DNA from: CAYRML01 sp050942825
Lineage (GTDB): Bacteria; Bacillota; Dehalobacteriia; UBA4068
Direction: 5' to 3'
DNA length: 6,134 nt
Assembly (NCBI GenBank): GCA_050942825.1
Contig: JBMNOA010000071.1
Location: 1-6,134 of the forward strand
Each line of letters opens with the position of its first letter. Position 1 is the first letter of the stretch. Positions 4,866 to 6,134 of the stretch are shown here, in pieces. The notes under the pieces were generated by a model. That model had not been told where the DNA came from and searched no databases. It saw nothing but the letters and a program-made list of their open reading frames with translations. Both the position numbers and the translations under genes were made by a program.

Positions 4866-5139
4866 CGGCAAGCAGCTCCTCCATCATCTGATCGACATTG
4901 GAATAGGTCTTGCCGAGGCTCGGATCGGCCTTCATTCTCTTTACTTCCTTGATTGCTTCAACGGTTTCAGCGTTCGGCACATCGCCGCTGATTTCAAAGG
5001 GTATTCTATACTCCCGCACCGCCTTACGCGCAAAAACATTGAACGCCGTTGTCATCGTCATTCCCATATCAGCACAGAACGCCTCAAACTGCCGCTTCAA
5101 GTCTGCGTCCATACGAATGTTAATATTTGTATTTGCCAT
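4858..5139 (-). CDS. dinJ: RelB/DinJ family antitoxin
   Basis: A 93-residue antitoxin that should bind and neutralise the YafQ-like toxin and repress their shared promoter. The N-terminal half has the ribbon-helix-helix pattern of the family: strand NTNINIRMD, helix ADLKRQFEAFCADMGM, then MTTAFNVFARKAVREYRIPF. The C-terminal part (about 58-93) is charged and helical and ends DQMMEELLADV; this is the toxin-wrapping region in DinJ. ATG 5139 is chosen because it has AAAGGAG (5149-5155) 9 nt upstream and gives the family's usual MANTNINIRMD start; the in-frame TTG at 5148 is too close to that site. It is the first gene of an operon with the toxin, the DUF5348-like gene and the HTH gene. Confidence 0.92.
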   Translation of the reverse strand: MANTNINIRMDADLKRQFEAFCADMGMTMTTAFNVFARKAVREYRIPFEISGDVPNAETVEAIKEVKRMKADPSLGKTYSNVDQMMEELLADV

Positions 5140-5171
5140 AGGTAGCAACTCCTTTCATTCTTATTATATCC

Positions 5172-5200
5172 ATTGTATAACTTTTTATTTACAATGTCAA
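5172..5200 (-). promoter_or_regulatory. Promoter and operator of the toxin-antitoxin operon
   Basis: On the minus strand a perfect TTGACA (5195-5200), 17 nt and TACAAT (5172-5177) form a strong promoter 33 bp upstream of the antitoxin start. The inverted pair TACAAT/ATTGTA (5190-5195 and 5172-5177) spans the spacer and covers the -10 box. This is the position expected for an operator bound by a ribbon-helix-helix antitoxin. A second small pair, TTATA/TATAA, surrounds the -10 region. Confidence 0.8.
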
Positions 5201-5272
5201 TATATGTTCCTGACCGTTTACCCAAGCACTGGCCCTTAAACTTCTACCCTGGTATGTTCGCATTTAGAGGGC

Positions 5273-5298
5273 AAAAAAGCCTTGATTTATGCGGCTTT
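5273..5298 (-). terminator. Intrinsic terminator after rep
   Basis: In the minus direction AAAGCC (5293-5298), an 11-nt loop and GGCTTT (5276-5281) form a 6-bp stem whose 3' side runs into six T (5273-5278). It lies about 85 bp past the rep stop and about 70 bp before the toxin-antitoxin promoter, so it should separate the two operons. The stem is short, so efficiency is uncertain. The rest of 5201-5384 holds only minor hairpins, such as CCCTCGGAGGG at 5332-5342, and no gene. Confidence 0.6.
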
Positions 5299-5384
5299 CC
5301 AAACGCGGTAGAGAGGGGGCCGGTATATTTACCCTCGGAGGGCTGAAAACGGCTTCTAAAGCGTAACAGGGGCCTTTCTGGGCC

Positions 5385-6134
5385 TTATTCCTGGCCCCCA
5401 TCGTGCAGCGCATCCAGGAGCCAATCGCTCAACTCCTGGGAAGGGGACACCCGCACCGTTATATGCCCATTTTCAAAGCGCACCGCTGGCGGCGGACAAT
5501 CCCACCACTTGCGGACGGTTTTCGGATCAAGGCCAGTTTCCCGGTGACAGTCGGCCTTGCGCCCCTCCGGGTGCTGCTGCCGCCATTCATAAACCCGCGC
5601 CTGGGCCGTTCCGCTGCCTTTAGGCCGCCCGTTCCCTTCTCTCCAATTCGTACCATTAGCCTTATCGTTAATCTCCTGGATTGCTCTCGCGCCCTGCAAA
5701 TGTACTGGCTGTTTGCGCCAGTTCCGCTTGTTGACAGGCATAGTCAGACCGGAGAGCTTCGCTATATCGTCCCTGGGGAATGTCACATAGTCCTCGTTGA
5801 ACATCTCCAGGGCGCACACCACATCATCTTTCGTGAAGCGGTTTATATCCTCCACGCTCATATCATCGTAAGGCCGGAGCAGCGCGAAAGCGTCCCGGCG
5901 CAGCTCGTCCTCGTCTATCCCGCATTTTTTCGCATAAATCGCCAGCGTCATAATGCCATAGAAACGATGGCCCACCCGGATTTCATCGGCGATCCGGTGC
6001 AGCCACCAGTCGTAAAGGTCACGCTTGACCGTCCAGCGGCCCCGCCGCTCCTTCTTGACGATCCGCCGCTCATACCAATCCGGGTACTTCTCTTTCGCCT
6101 CGGCCAGCGACAGGCGGCTCTTTCTCATAAGCCC
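5385..6134 (-). CDS. Plasmid replication protein, C-terminal part (continues from base 1)
   Basis: This is the C-terminal part of the rep gene that starts at 904. Taken alone it seems to begin at an ATG at 6128, but that Met is residue 262 of the complete 508-residue protein; the same codon appears at 121 in the left overlap copy. After the AEP core comes a basic segment, then about residues 300-350, with a GHRFYGIMTLAIYAKKCGID stretch resembling the helical PriCT-type domain that follows the primase core in plasmid and phage primases. Residues about 427-470 contain GRPKGSG followed by a predicted helix-turn-helix ending in DPKTVRKWW, a likely DNA-binding element for origin recognition. The protein ends HDGGQE at the TAA at 5385. 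An intrinsic terminator follows about 85 bp downstream. The frame has no internal stop or frameshift. Domain boundaries are estimates by eye. Confidence 0.85.
   Translation of the reverse strand, partial: GLMRKSRLSLAEAKEKYPDWYERRIVKKERRGRWTVKRDLYDWWLHRIADEIRVGHRFYGIMTLAIYAKKCGIDEDELRRDAFALLRPYDDMSVEDINRFTKDDVVCALEMFNEDYVTFPRDDIAKLSGLTMPVNKRNWRKQPVHLQGARAIQEINDKANGTNWREGNGRPKGSGTAQARVYEWRQQHPEGRKADCHRETGLDPKTVRKWWDCPPPAVRFENGHITVRVSPSQELSDWLLDALHDGGQE
6008..6134. repeat. Terminal overlap, right copy (circular contig)
   Basis: Second copy of the 127-base end overlap. Removing it and joining base 6007 to base 1 restores one uninterrupted rep reading frame of 508 codons. Confidence 0.95.

Noticed and set aside
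5459..5656. Minus-strand 65-codon frame inside rep
   Set aside because: Alternative frame of the Rep C-terminal HTH region with no independent start signal or domain.
1..6134. Insertion sequence or transposon ends from the terminal direct repeat
   Set aside because: The repeat lies within one continuous rep reading frame and has an assembler k-mer length; no transposase is present.

Overview
The window reads as one complete circular plasmid. Bases 1-127 are identical to 6008-6134, so the two ends overlap and the circle is 6007 bp. The replication gene is cut by this arbitrary breakpoint and is intact once the ends are joined. Every gene I can support lies on the minus strand, so transcription runs from high to low coordinates and across the junction. 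The Mob_Pre relaxase, the clostridial-type lipoprotein, the strong GGAGG ribosome sites and the sigma-A-like promoters suggest a small mobilizable plasmid of a gut Bacillota host, probably a Clostridia/Oscillospiraceae relative. The host is inferred; nothing in the sequence names it.

Layout in transcription order. (1) Replication unit: a promoter inside a 12-bp palindrome (1281-1325), two 44-bp direct repeats in AT-rich DNA, a 59-codon leader ORF (908-1087) whose message carries strong inverted repeats, then a 508-residue AEP/primase-type Rep starting 3 nt after the leader stop (904 through the junction to 5385), with an intrinsic terminator at 5273-5298. (2) Stability operon from a consensus promoter at 5172-5200: DinJ/RelB-like antitoxin, YafQ-like toxin, a small DUF5348-like protein and an HTH plus coiled-coil protein resembling single-protein plasmid Par/DUF536 factors. 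The last gene contains twelve copies of a 9-bp GGTTGACGG motif within 200 bp. (3) A lipoprotein gene with visibly more AT-rich sequence, the only likely cargo. (4) Mobilization: an inverted-repeat-rich candidate oriT (2638-2743), a promoter and a MobV/Mob_Pre relaxase (1330-2556).

How it fits together (inference): Rep initiates copying and its synthesis is probably tuned through the coupled leader; the toxin-antitoxin pair and the HTH/coiled-coil protein keep the plasmid in the population; the relaxase and oriT allow transfer with a helper conjugation system. The most interesting candidates are the motif array inside the HTH gene, which may be a centromere embedded in coding sequence, and the leader-coupled control region of rep. 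No antibiotic resistance gene, IS element, tRNA, rRNA or CRISPR array is visible.
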